Shown here one piece after another: positions 17,201-25,888 of a stretch of DNA of 64,000 nt. The notes beneath the pieces were generated by a model. It made no database searches, was not told the origin of the DNA, and saw only the letters and a program-made list of their open reading frames with translations. Every line of letters starts with the position of its first letter. Position 1 is the first letter of the stretch. The DNA lies in contig NZ_JAAOYM010000001.1 of NCBI RefSeq assembly GCF_011761185.1, positions 1,550,001-1,614,000 on the forward strand. Direction: 5' to 3'. This stretch comes from Saccharomonospora amisosensis. GTDB lineage: Bacteria; Actinomycetota; Actinomycetes; Mycobacteriales; Pseudonocardiaceae. The position numbers and the translations under genes were made by a program.

Positions 17201-18865
17201 CGGGATCGTGCCCCCGGAAGTGACGGCGAGCCGCTGCGCTCCCGGCCTGCCGCGAAGCTGCCCGGTGACCCTGTCCCAGGTGACGCGGGCCCGCAGCTCG
17301 CCGAACTCCTCGCTGGGGTAGCGGCCGGAGAGCATGTCGAGAACGGCATGCAGCGCCTCGTCGGGCAGTGCCGCGAACGGCGCCGCCCTGCGCACGGTGG
17401 TGGCGAGATCCGCCACCGTCAAGGGTTCGATCGCCACCATCGCCACGATGTGCTGCGCGAGCACGTCGAGCGGATTGCGTGGGTAGCGCACCGCCTCGAT
17501 CGCGCCCTCCGCCATCCGCTCGGCGACCACGGCGCACGACACCAGGTCGCCGCGGAACTTCGGAAACATCACCCCGGTCGACACCGCGCCGACCTGATGT
17601 CCCGCGCGGCCGACCCGTTGCAGCCCGGAAGCGACCGTAGGCGGCGCCTCGATCTGCACGACCAGGTCTACCGCACCCATGTCGATTCCCAGCTCCAGCG
17701 ACGAGGTCGCCACCACGCACGGCAGGCGCCCCGACTTGAGTTCCTCCTCGACCCGGGTGCGCTGCTCGCGCGCCATCGAGCCGTGGTGCGCCTTCGCGAC
17801 GGTCGCCGTGGCACCCTCACTCACCCCTGACGCGCCGGGGGCCTGGGCGGGAAACCGCTGCTCGGCTCCAGGTTGCGCCCGTTCCGTGGCGAGCTCGTTG
17901 AGCCGGGCGGTGAGCCGCTCGGCGAGCCTGCGCGAGTTGGCGAACACGATTGTGGAACGGTGGGCCTCCACGAGTTCGAGGACCCGTTCCTCGACGGCGG
18001 GCCAGATCGACGGTCTGCGCGGCGGGCCACCAAGCTCGGCCGCGGCATCGGGCATGCTCTCCGACGGCAGCGGCGCGGGCTCGGCGGGACGCGGCGCGGC
18101 GTCGAGTTCGGCCATGTCTTCCACCGGCACCTCGACCCGGACCTCCACCGTCTTGGCCAGCGGCGGCCGCACCACCCGCACCGGGCGGCCACCCGCCAGG
18201 AACGAGCTGATCTCGTCGACCGGCCGCACGGTGGCGGAAAGCCCGATGCGTTGCGCTGGTACCGGCAGCAACTCGTCCAGCCGCTCAAGCGACAGCGCGA
18301 GGTGCGCACCACGCTTGCCCCCCGCGACGGCATGCACCTCGTCGACGATCACGGTCTCCACGCCGCGCAGCGAGTCCCGCGCGGAGGAGGTGAGCAGCAG
18401 GAACAGCGATTCGGGCGTGGTGACCAGTACATCGGGCGGAGTGCGGTTGAAGGCCCTGCGCTCGGCGGCGGTGGTGTCGGAGGTGCGCATGCCCACCGTG
18501 ATGTCGGGTTCGGGCAGCCCGAGCCTGCGGGAGGCCTGCGAAATGCCTGCCAGCGGTGCTCGCAGGTTGCGCTGGACGTCCACGGCGAGTGCCTTCAGCG
18601 GCGAAACGTACAGCACCCGGCAACGCCGCCGGTCGCGCCGCGGCTCGGGCGCGATCGCCAGCCGGTCGAGCGCCCACAGGAACGCGGCGAGGGTCTTCCC
18701 CGAGCCGGTCGGTGCCACCACCAGTGCGTGCTGGCCCGCGTGCGCGGCCTGCCACGCGCCCTCCTGCGCGGCGGTGGGCGCGGCGAAGGCCCCCGCGAAC
18801 CAGTCCCTGGTCGCGGGGGAGAACAGGTCGAGAACCTTCGAGCCGTGGCTTTCCACGTACTCCAT
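14234..18865 (-). CDS. lhr: Lhr-type ATP-dependent DNA helicase
   Basis: From the ATG at 18865 the protein has 1,543 residues, the usual size of long actinobacterial Lhr. Superfamily-2 helicase motifs run in order: APTGSGKT (motif I, residues 51-58), VIVDEVH (motif II), LSATVRP (motif III), then the second RecA-like domain with QRVGRAGHQ (motif VI). The WH domain and the DUF4145-like/C-terminal half characteristic of Lhr follow. Lhr proteins are single-stranded-DNA-dependent 3'-5' translocases with roles in repair. Further upstream starts (GTG at 18880) are possible. It is divergent from the Hsp70-like gene. Confidence 0.92.
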   Translation of the reverse strand: MEYVESHGSKVLDLFSPATRDWFAGAFAAPTAAQEGAWQAAHAGQHALVVAPTGSGKTLAAFLWALDRLAIAPEPRRDRRRCRVLYVSPLKALAVDVQRNLRAPLAGISQASRRLGLPEPDITVGMRTSDTTAAERRAFNRTPPDVLVTTPESLFLLLTSSARDSLRGVETVIVDEVHAVAGGKRGAHLALSLERLDELLPVPAQRIGLSATVRPVDEISSFLAGGRPVRVVRPPLAKTVEVRVEVPVEDMAELDAAPRPAEPAPLPSESMPDAAAELGGPPRRPSIWPAVEERVLELVEAHRSTIVFANSRRLAERLTARLNELATERAQPGAEQRFPAQAPGASGVSEGATATVAKAHHGSMAREQRTRVEEELKSGRLPCVVATSSLELGIDMGAVDLVVQIEAPPTVASGLQRVGRAGHQVGAVSTGVMFPKFRGDLVSCAVVAERMAEGAIEAVRYPRNPLDVLAQHIVAMVAIEPLTVADLATTVRRAAPFAALPDEALHAVLDMLSGRYPSEEFGELRARVTWDRVTGQLRGRPGAQRLAVTSGGTIPDRGLFTVMTPGEEGKPGSRVGELDEEMVYESRVGDTILLGTSSWRITDITHDRVLVVPAPGEPARMPFWKGDAPGRPLELGRALGAFLRELSTSDEAAARRRAHAAGLDERATGNLLGYLAEQREATRHLPSDRVVLLERFRDELGDWRVVVHSPFGAQVNAPWALAIAARLREHRGVDAQVAHSDDGIVLRLPDALDAEGADVVIGTEDVLVDPDEVEPLIVSEVGTSAVFAARFRECAARSLLLPRRDPRRRTPLWQQRQRASQLLAVAAKYERFPVVLEAMREVLQDVYDVGGLRELMADVRARRVRVVEVQTPSASPFARSLLFGYIGMFLYETDAPLAERKAAALSLDSALLAELLGTEAIRELLDADVVAEVERSLQRLDPDRHARDVEDTADLLRFLGDLTVEEAAARGVRPEWLTQLVTDRRAIAVRIASEERYLAVEDAGKVRDALGVALPIGVPEAFTEPVADPLADLLIRYARGRGPFPATQVAERFGLGRAVVTGVLDRLTSDGTLVRGELRPGPGESAVEYCDARVLRRLRRASLARLRAEVEPVEQVALGRFLPSWHGIGGRVRSAPTPDDVLSVVEQLAGAPLPASALESLILPSRLPGYYPALLDELTVAGEVSWCGCGALSGGDGWIALAPTDVADLLLPDVENTAEHGPLHEAILSALDGGALFFRQLADRVTTTLATTPSTAPPDADVAAALWELVWAGLVSGDTLAPLRALVAGRGAAHKPRRSAPRGRYARLRAGRPTMPTRTGPPTVAGRWGLAPARDRDPTRRAHARTESFLERHGVLTRGALETERLTGGFSGIYKVLRGMEDSGQVIRGYVVEGLGAAQFAAHGAIDRLRALSDVGGPRRRRSAVVLAAGDPAQPYGAALPWPPPLGETKHRPARKAGALTVLVDGAPALYVERGGRSLLSFTTDGDALRKAAEALSTAVKEGWLGQLQVQRADGEQALTSELAEVLREAGFRATPKGLRLRA

Positions 18866-19021
18866 GATGCGGCGCGGCACCGACAATCCTGCCCCGAGGA
18901 GGGCCCCATAGTCGGGTTGCGTCCCTCGCGTCGCCGCGGTCGTGGGAGCATCACCGCGGCGGCTGCGCTGGTTCCGCGCTGTTTTCGCGCTGCCGACGGC
19001 GCTATCGACAAGGGGAGAGCT

Positions 19022-20914
19022 GTGCGGATTCTTTCCGTGGATCTCGGTACGTCCAACACGGTGGCGGTGCTGTCCGCACACGGCAGGCCACCCAGGGTGG
19101 TAGAGGTCGACGGGTCCGCGACGATGCCCTCGGCGGTGTTCGCCGAGGAGGACGGCACGCTCGTGGTCGGCCGCGACGCCGAGCGCAGGGCCCGGCTGGA
19201 CCCCACCCGGTTCGAGCCCAACCCCAAGCGCCGGGTCGACGAACAGACCCTGCTGCTCGGTACGGACGTGGTTCCGGTGAACGAGGCGCTCGCCGCCGTG
19301 CTGCGCCGGGTCCTCGAGGAGACAACCCGGCAGCTCGGGGGCGAGTCACCGGACGAGATCCGGCTCACCCACCCGGCGCAGTGGGGTCCGGTGCGTCGCA
19401 ACGTACTGCTCTCGGCCGCGCGGTTGGCGGGCATGTCCGGTGCGGTCTCGCTGGTGCCCGAGCCCGTCGCCGCGGCGGCGCACTTCGCCTCGTTCCCCGG
19501 CAAGGCACTGCTGCCGGGGCAGGCGCTGGCGGTGTACGACCTCGGCGCGGGCACGTTCGACGTCGCCGTCGTCGGCGCCACCCAGAGCGGTTTCACCGTG
19601 CTCGCCGAGGACGGCCTGCCCGACCTCGGTGGGCTCGATGTCGACCAGGCACTGCTCGTGCACGTCGGAAGAGAGGTGTCGCACCGCGACCCGCAGCGCT
19701 GGCAGTGCCTGCTCCGGCCGGAGTCGACGGCCGACCGGCGCGCCAGGCGCGCGTTGCAGGAGGACGTCAGGGCCGCCAAGGAGGCACTGTCCCGGCTGCC
19801 GCAGACGGAGGTGCCGATGCCGGAGCCGTTCACCGACGTCCTTGTGACCAGGTCGGAGCTTGAGGCGCTCGTGCGGCCAGCGATGTTGCGCAGTGTCGAG
19901 TTGCTCGCCAGGACGGTGTCGTCGGCGGGGCTCACCCCTGACCGGCTCGCGGGCATCTATCTGGTCGGCGGGTCGAGCAGGTTGCCGCTGGTGGGCACGT
20001 TGCTCTCCGAGAAGCTGGGCGTCGTGCCCGCCAGCCTCGACCAACCGGAGACGGCGGTGGCGCTCGGCGCGCATCACGTCGCGGCCGACGGGATCAGCAT
20101 GCGAACCCAGCAGGTGGACGGGCAGGCCGCGGCCACGGGACAACCGGTACGGCCCGCCACGGCCGCCGCCCCGCCTCAGCCGGTCGTCGCCGCGCCCGCG
20201 CCCACCGGTCCGGCAGGCTACCCGGCGCGGCCGGGATATCCAGGGGTGCACGCGCACCACAACGTGCCGCGACAGGCACCGGGACCGGGCTTTCCCGCCT
20301 TCTCCGAGCCACCGCGGCGGGCGACATCGGGCGGTCGCAGGAAGCCGCTCATCGGCGTCGCGGTCGCGGCCGTGCTGGTGCTCGCCGCCGCCGCGGTGGT
20401 GTGGTGGCCCTCCTCCAGTACCGCGACCTACGCCGCCGAGGAATGCCGGACGCCGGGTGCCACCGACGAGCAGGGCTTCACCGGCTGCCTGCGCCAACTG
20501 GCCGGTGCGGTGGCCGAGCAGAACCAGTGTGGGCCGGGCACCGGTACCGGCGCCGCCGCGGCGCCGAACGAGGAGGACCTCGGTGTCACCGTGACGTGCT
20601 CGGCGCCGGGACTGGCCGGTGCGCAGATCACCTACCTGCACAGTGAATCGGCCGAGACCATCAAGCGATACACCGACGGGTTGCTGAACCGCACCGGAGG
20701 CGGCGAGCAGGTACGGGCCGACTGGAAGGGCAACGCGCTGGAGGGCCGGTACGCGGCCGCGGCAGGCAGGAACTCGGCTGTGCTGGTCTTCACGGTCGAC
20801 GACCGCCCGCTCGCGGGGTTCGTGTACCAGGTGAACGTGGCGGGCACGGGGGAGCTGGCCGGGCCGGCCGAGTTGGCCGACTACTTCGAGCGCAACGTCC
20901 AGCCGGGGGAGTAG
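19022..20914 (+). CDS. Hsp70-family ATPase with membrane anchor
   Basis: The start is a GTG at 19022 with AGGGGAGAG just upstream, giving 630 residues. Residues 1 to about 360 are an actin-fold Hsp70 ATPase: ILSVDLGTSNTVAVL (phosphate 1), AVYDLGAGTFDVAVV (phosphate 2) and GIYLVGGSSRLPLV (adenosine). There is no canonical peptide-binding domain. A Pro/Ala-rich linker, then one membrane helix near residues 442-462, then about 165 extracytoplasmic residues follow. Such proteins probably sense or transmit rather than fold proteins. Function unknown. Confidence 0.85.
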   Translation: MRILSVDLGTSNTVAVLSAHGRPPRVVEVDGSATMPSAVFAEEDGTLVVGRDAERRARLDPTRFEPNPKRRVDEQTLLLGTDVVPVNEALAAVLRRVLEETTRQLGGESPDEIRLTHPAQWGPVRRNVLLSAARLAGMSGAVSLVPEPVAAAAHFASFPGKALLPGQALAVYDLGAGTFDVAVVGATQSGFTVLAEDGLPDLGGLDVDQALLVHVGREVSHRDPQRWQCLLRPESTADRRARRALQEDVRAAKEALSRLPQTEVPMPEPFTDVLVTRSELEALVRPAMLRSVELLARTVSSAGLTPDRLAGIYLVGGSSRLPLVGTLLSEKLGVVPASLDQPETAVALGAHHVAADGISMRTQQVDGQAAATGQPVRPATAAAPPQPVVAAPAPTGPAGYPARPGYPGVHAHHNVPRQAPGPGFPAFSEPPRRATSGGRRKPLIGVAVAAVLVLAAAAVVWWPSSSTATYAAEECRTPGATDEQGFTGCLRQLAGAVAEQNQCGPGTGTGAAAAPNEEDLGVTVTCSAPGLAGAQITYLHSESAETIKRYTDGLLNRTGGGEQVRADWKGNALEGRYAAAAGRNSAVLVFTVDDRPLAGFVYQVNVAGTGELAGPAELADYFERNVQPGE

Positions 20915-20921
20915 CCGCCGG

Positions 20922-21041
20922 TCACTTCCTGCGGTTGCGGACGCCGATGATCAGCACGATCAGCGCGGCGGTCACGGTGGCGATCGACGCCAGCGTCAGC
21001 GCCGTGGAACCGAATCCGGAGACGTCCTGTGCCAGCCGCAT
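20922..21041 (-). CDS. small single-pass membrane protein, 39 residues
   Basis: ATG at 21041 reads MRLAQDVSGFGSTALTLASI and continues with a membrane helix and a positively charged tail (RNRRK). GGAAGG precedes the ATG with only one base between, which is short. The stop is 7 bp from the convergent Hsp70-like gene. No family is recognised. The clean hydrophobic helix with a charged end supports a real small protein. Confidence 0.5.
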   Translation of the reverse strand: MRLAQDVSGFGSTALTLASIATVTAALIVLIIGVRNRRK

Positions 21042-21083
21042 GCCTTCCAGCCTACGGCGCGGCGCGGCGCTACGCTGAGACCG

Positions 21084-21278
21084 ATGCGCATCACGGTTTT
21101 CCGCAGGCTGATGGCGGAGGAGTTCGGACAGACCCGCGCCGAGACCCTGGCGAGAGACCACGTGCTCAGCGGCCTGGGAGGACGCACGATCGAGCAGGCG
21201 CTGGCCGATGGGGTACCTGCCAAGGAGATCTGGCAGCAGGTGTGCGGCGAGTTCGACATCCCGGCGGAGCGTCGGTGA
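21084..21278 (+). CDS. DUF3046 protein
   Basis: The 64-residue protein matches DUF3046 (TVFRRLMAEEFGQTRAETLARDHVL), a small actinobacterial family found beside recA, as Rv2738c is in Mycobacterium tuberculosis. Function unknown. It lies 254 bp before recA on the same strand. Confidence 0.88.
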   Translation: MRITVFRRLMAEEFGQTRAETLARDHVLSGLGGRTIEQALADGVPAKEIWQQVCGEFDIPAERR

Positions 21279-21300
21279 CCGCGTCAATGATCGCGGCGGT

Positions 21301-21337
21301 GCCGAAGAATGTACCGAAGAACGTACCGAAGAACGGA
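21301..21337 (+). repeat. 12-bp direct repeat, three units, before recA
   Basis: GCCGAAGAATGT, ACCGAAGAACGT and ACCGAAGAACGG follow in tandem. They share the ACGTACC junction with the unrelated 12-bp array in the EamA gene at 7310-7357. Confidence 0.7.
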
Positions 21338-21373
21338 GCGGAAACCGTACCAGCAGGGCGTGTCGCGTCGACC

Positions 21374-21389
21374 TCGAACATCTGTTCGG
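21374..21389 (+). promoter_or_regulatory. LexA (SOS) box of recA
   Basis: TCGAACATCTGTTCGG matches TCGAACNNNNGTTCGA with one mismatch at the last base. It lies 143 bp before the recA start, as in other actinobacteria. Confidence 0.85.
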
Positions 21390-21398
21390 CTACTGTGG

Positions 21399-21437
21399 TT
21401 GTCCACAGCAGGGTCGTGCCGGGGTCGACTATCCACA
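21399..21437 (+). promoter_or_regulatory. two DnaA-box-like motifs before recA
   Basis: TTGTCCACA at 21399-21407 is the usual actinobacterial DnaA box, and CTATCCACA at 21429-21437 is one base from TTATCCACA. Both lie between the LexA box and recA on the same strand, 22 bp apart. Confidence 0.45.
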
Positions 21438-21531
21438 GATTTCCGCTTGACCCCCGAACTGTCGGACCCCGGCCGTAACGTCGGGGTCAGCACAAAACGA
21501 CAGCAGACCGACAGCCAATGAGGTGGATTCC

Positions 21532-22572
<1,041 letters not shown>

Positions 22573-22577
22573 CCGCC

Positions 22578-23183
22578 GTGCCCTTCGAGGGAGAACGGGA
22601 CGGTGAGGACGTGAGCGAGTCAGGCCGTCGTTTCGGGGGCGGCGGCTCCCGGTCTCGGTCGGTGGCGGAGCTGACACCGGAGGAAGCCAGGAAGAAGGCC
22701 AAGGAGATCTGCTTCGACCTGCTGGCCGCGCGGCCCCGCACCAAGGACGAGCTGCGTCAGGCGTTGCGCCGCAAGGGCTTCGACGAGCGGACGAGGGAGA
22801 CCCTGCTCGGCAAGCTGGACGAGGCCGGGCTTGTCGACGACGAGGCCTTCGCGCAGCTGTGGGTGCGGTCCCGGCACACCCAGCAGGGCCTCGCCCGGTC
22901 GGCGCTCGTGGCGGAGCTCAAGCGCAAAGGTGTCGACAGCGACGTCGCGGTCGAGGCCGCGGGCGAGATCGACCGGGACGCCGAGGAGCAGCGAGCCCGC
23001 GAGTTGGTTCGCAAGAAGCTGCGCACGATGGCCGGCCTCGACGAGCGGACCGCCACCCGACGACTGCTCGGGATGCTGGCACGCAAGGGTTACCCGCAAG
23101 GACTGTCCTACGTGGTGGTCCGCGAGGAACTGCGTGACGCGGGTGCGGAGTCCACACTGCTCGACGACATCGTCCCGGACTGA
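22578..23183 (+). CDS. recX: regulatory protein RecX
   Basis: The 201-residue protein begins at GTG 22578, 5 bp after recA, and is certainly cotranscribed. A disordered Gly/Ser/Arg N-terminus is followed by RecX three-helix repeats (AKEICFDLLAARPRTKDELRQALRRKGF; DDEAFAQLWVRSR). RecX caps RecA filaments and limits recombination. Confidence 0.95.
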   Translation: MPFEGERDGEDVSESGRRFGGGGSRSRSVAELTPEEARKKAKEICFDLLAARPRTKDELRQALRRKGFDERTRETLLGKLDEAGLVDDEAFAQLWVRSRHTQQGLARSALVAELKRKGVDSDVAVEAAGEIDRDAEEQRARELVRKKLRTMAGLDERTATRRLLGMLARKGYPQGLSYVVVREELRDAGAESTLLDDIVPD

Positions 23184-23222
23184 CCTGCGGGCGGGCGCCG
23201 GGATGGGACACTGGTCCATGAC

Positions 23223-23833
23223 GTGAGGAGCAGCCGTTACCGCATTTCCGAGCCTTCCGAGTCGCCTCTGCCCGGTATGGATCACCTGCTGACCATCGCC
23301 GAGTACGCGGAGCTCGGTGAGCCCGAATCGGGCTACACCGAGCTGCTGGAGGGCCGCCTGTTGATGTCGCTGAGCCCGAGACCGGGCCACAACATAGCGC
23401 TGTTCGAGCTGTATCTGCAGGTGAAGCCGCAGTTACCCCGGCAGCTGACCGCCGTTCCCGACATCGACGTGGATCTTGAGCTGGCGCCGCTGGGTGCTCC
23501 GGCGACGGCGCGCCGCCCCGACCTGGTCGTGGTCGACCGTGCCGCGGTACGGCGGTTGACCGGGAGGGCGGGTTGCTCAAGGCGTCCGACGTGCTGCTCG
23601 TGGTGGAGATCGTGTCGCCGGGTTCGACCCGGACCGACAACGTGGACAAGCGCGGCGAGTACGCCGACGCCGGAATCCCGCACTACTGGATCGTCGATAT
23701 CACCGAGCCCGTCTCGCTGGTCGCCTGCCACCTTGCCGGGGAGTTCGGCTATCAGGACGGCGGTGCCGTCACCGGTGAGTTCGCCACCGATGACCCGTTC
23801 GCGGTGCGGGTGAACCTCGACGCGCTGCTCTGA
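23223..23833 (+). pseudogene. Uma2-family protein, broken by a frameshift
   Basis: Two adjacent frames together give one Uma2 (DUF820) protein of the PD-(D/E)XK nuclease fold. The first half (from GTG 23223 or ATG 23277) reads TIAEYAELGEPESGYTELLEGRLLM and ends in RRPDLVVVDRAAVRRLT. The second half continues from LLKASDVLLVVEIVSPGS to IPHYWIVDI. The switch lies near 23558-23562, where one C seems to be missing (TTGACC-GGGAGG). The catalytic pieces are split between frames, so the gene is inactive unless this is a sequencing error. Confidence 0.8.
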
Positions 23834-23893
23834 TGTGGTCCGAATGAGGATGATCCGGACAACCTCGCTCGGCTGACCTCGCGCTCGGCTACT

Positions 23894-25180
23894 GTGACCG
23901 CCGTGTCCGCGCCCACCGAGATCATTCCGGCGGTTCATGCCCGCCTGCCAACCCTGACCGGCATGCGCTTTCTGGCCGCACTGCTGGTGTTCGTCTTCCA
24001 CGCGGCCACCGTGTTCGACTACCCCGACCAGCAGACCGCGGCGGACGTCGGATGGCTCACCGGCAAGCTGGCCTTCCTCGGTGTGTCGTTCTTCTTCGTG
24101 CTGAGCGGCTTCGTACTCAGCTGGTCGGCGAGGGCGGGCGACACCGCCGCGCGGTTCTGGCGCCGCCGGGCCTGCAAGGTCTACCCCAACCACCTGGTGA
24201 CGTTCCTGCTCGCGGTCGCGCTGCTGCTCGCACTGCACAAGCCGGTCACCGGTTGGTGGCAGAACCTGCTGCTGATCCACGCGTGGTTCCCCGACCAGAC
24301 GATCTTCAACAGCGCCAACGTGGTGAGCTGGTCGCTGGCCTGCGAGGCGGTGTTCTACCTGCTGTTTCCGGTGCTGCACCGGTGGTTCGGCCGCATCCCG
24401 TCGTCGACCCTGTGGTGGTGGGCGTCCGGTTTGGTCGTCGTCGTGCTGTGCATGCCGCTGCTCGCGCAAGCGTTGGTGCCCGCCACCGGCGGCGATCCCA
24501 CACAGCCGGGTTCGAGCCTTTCGCAGGTGTGGTTCCTCTATATCTTCCCGCCGGTGTGCCTGCTGCAGTTCATGCTCGGCATGATCATGGCGAGCATCGT
24601 GTTGTCCGGCCGCTGGATCGGCCTTCCGCTCCCGCTGGCAGCCGTGCTGCTGGCGGGCGGATACGCGCTGGCGCTCGTCGTGCCCTACAACTTCGGCGTC
24701 AACGCCACCACGATCGTGCCTGTCGCGCTCGTTATCGCGGCAGCTGCGGTCGCCGACGTGCGCGGCCGCGCGACGTTGCTGCGCGGCAGGGTTGCGGTTT
24801 GGCTGGGCGAGGTGTCCTTCGCCTTCTACCTCGTGCACTACCTGGTGCTGCTGCACGGCCGCGAACTCACGGGCCTTCGCGGCAACGGAGAGGTCGCCGT
24901 GGAACTTGCCGTGCTCACCGGCGCGATGGCGCTGAGCCTCGGCTTGGCGTGGCTGCTTTATGCCGGCGTCGAGCGGCCCGTCATGCGCCGCTGGAGCAGA
25001 CCGCGTAGATCGGCCCGGCCGCCAGCGCCACCACAGTCACAGCCACGGCCGCCACAGGCGCAGCGCGGGCAGGTCACCGGCCCACACCACGGTGTCCCAG
25101 TGGCACGGGGCAGCACGGCGTTGCAGAGGCACAGCGCGCCCGTGGCGAAACAGCCACGCCCGCGGGAACCTCGGTGGTGA
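23894..25180 (+). CDS. acyltransferase family 3 membrane protein
   Basis: This 428-residue integral membrane enzyme has about ten membrane segments. Family marks are RLPTLTGMRFLAALLVFVFH near the N-terminus (includes the conserved R and H), FFVLSGFVLSW, and FAFYLVHYLVL. Acyltransferase-3 proteins O-acylate sugars or lipids. GTG at 23894 is the likely start, with GTG at 23903 as alternative. The last 70 residues are Pro/Gln/Arg-rich and probably cytoplasmic. It is convergent with eda. Confidence 0.87.
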   Translation: MTAVSAPTEIIPAVHARLPTLTGMRFLAALLVFVFHAATVFDYPDQQTAADVGWLTGKLAFLGVSFFFVLSGFVLSWSARAGDTAARFWRRRACKVYPNHLVTFLLAVALLLALHKPVTGWWQNLLLIHAWFPDQTIFNSANVVSWSLACEAVFYLLFPVLHRWFGRIPSSTLWWWASGLVVVVLCMPLLAQALVPATGGDPTQPGSSLSQVWFLYIFPPVCLLQFMLGMIMASIVLSGRWIGLPLPLAAVLLAGGYALALVVPYNFGVNATTIVPVALVIAAAAVADVRGRATLLRGRVAVWLGEVSFAFYLVHYLVLLHGRELTGLRGNGEVAVELAVLTGAMALSLGLAWLLYAGVERPVMRRWSRPRRSARPPAPPQSQPRPPQAQRGQVTGPHHGVPVARGSTALQRHSAPVAKQPRPREPRW

Positions 25181-25252
25181 ACCGCCTCGGTGCGATCGGA
25201 AGACCACCGGCGGTGGCGGGTAGCCCCGGCCTCTCCTTCGCCCCGCGCGGAG

Positions 25253-25888
25253 CTACCTTTCCGGTGCGGTCAAGGCAACGGCCTGCCGCGCCAGCGCCTC
25301 GATCCAAGCGAAGTCCTTCGCCGCGACGGCGTCCGGCGGCGTCAGCCATGAGCCGCCAACACAGTCCACATTGGCCAACTCCAGATAGCGCCTTGCGCTG
25401 TCCATTGTGATTCCGCCGGTGGGGCAGAAACGCAGCCACGGCAGCGGACCGGCTATCGCGCGCAGCGCGTCGGTCCCGCCGCTGGCCTCGGCAGGGAAGA
25501 ATTTGAGGGCGTGCAACCCCCGCTCTGCCAGCCGCATGGCCTCGGAAACGGTCGCAGCTCCTGGTAGCAGCGCGAGCCCGGTGTCGAGTGCCGCCGAGAC
25601 CAACGTCTCGGTGCATCCAGGCGTCACAAGGAACGCCGCCCCTGCGTCGGCGGCCTGCCGCGCCTGCTGTGGCGTGGTCACTGTGCCGGCTCCGACGACC
25701 ATGTCCGGCACCTCCCGCGCCACGCGGGCCACCGCGTCCACCGCGGCCGGAGTGCGCAGCGTCACCTCCATGACACCCACGCCGCCGGAGCGCAACGCGT
25801 GGGCCACGGGCACGGCGTCGTCGGCGTCGTGTAGCACGACCACTGGCAGCACCGGCGACAGCGTCAGCAGCTCCGAACTCGTGACCAT
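25253..25888 (-). CDS. eda: KDPG aldolase (Entner-Doudoroff)
   Basis: ATG at 25888 gives 211 residues and overlaps the edd stop (ATGA). It splits 2-keto-3-deoxy-6-phosphogluconate into pyruvate and glyceraldehyde-3-phosphate. Conserved segments are VMEVTLRT (catalytic Glu), PDMVVGAGTVTTPQQ, FLVTPG and LKFFPAE (Schiff-base Lys), and CPTGGI. Paired with edd it completes the Entner-Doudoroff pathway. Confidence 0.93.
   Translation of the reverse strand: MVTSSELLTLSPVLPVVVLHDADDAVPVAHALRSGGVGVMEVTLRTPAAVDAVARVAREVPDMVVGAGTVTTPQQARQAADAGAAFLVTPGCTETLVSAALDTGLALLPGAATVSEAMRLAERGLHALKFFPAEASGGTDALRAIAGPLPWLRFCPTGGITMDSARRYLELANVDCVGGSWLTPPDAVAAKDFAWIEALARQAVALTAPER

Noticed and set aside
17873-19021. 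Long upstream extension of the Hsp70-like frame
   Set aside because: It lies antisense to lhr, has Arg/His/Gly-rich shadow composition, and the GTG at 19022 has a strong ribosome-binding site.
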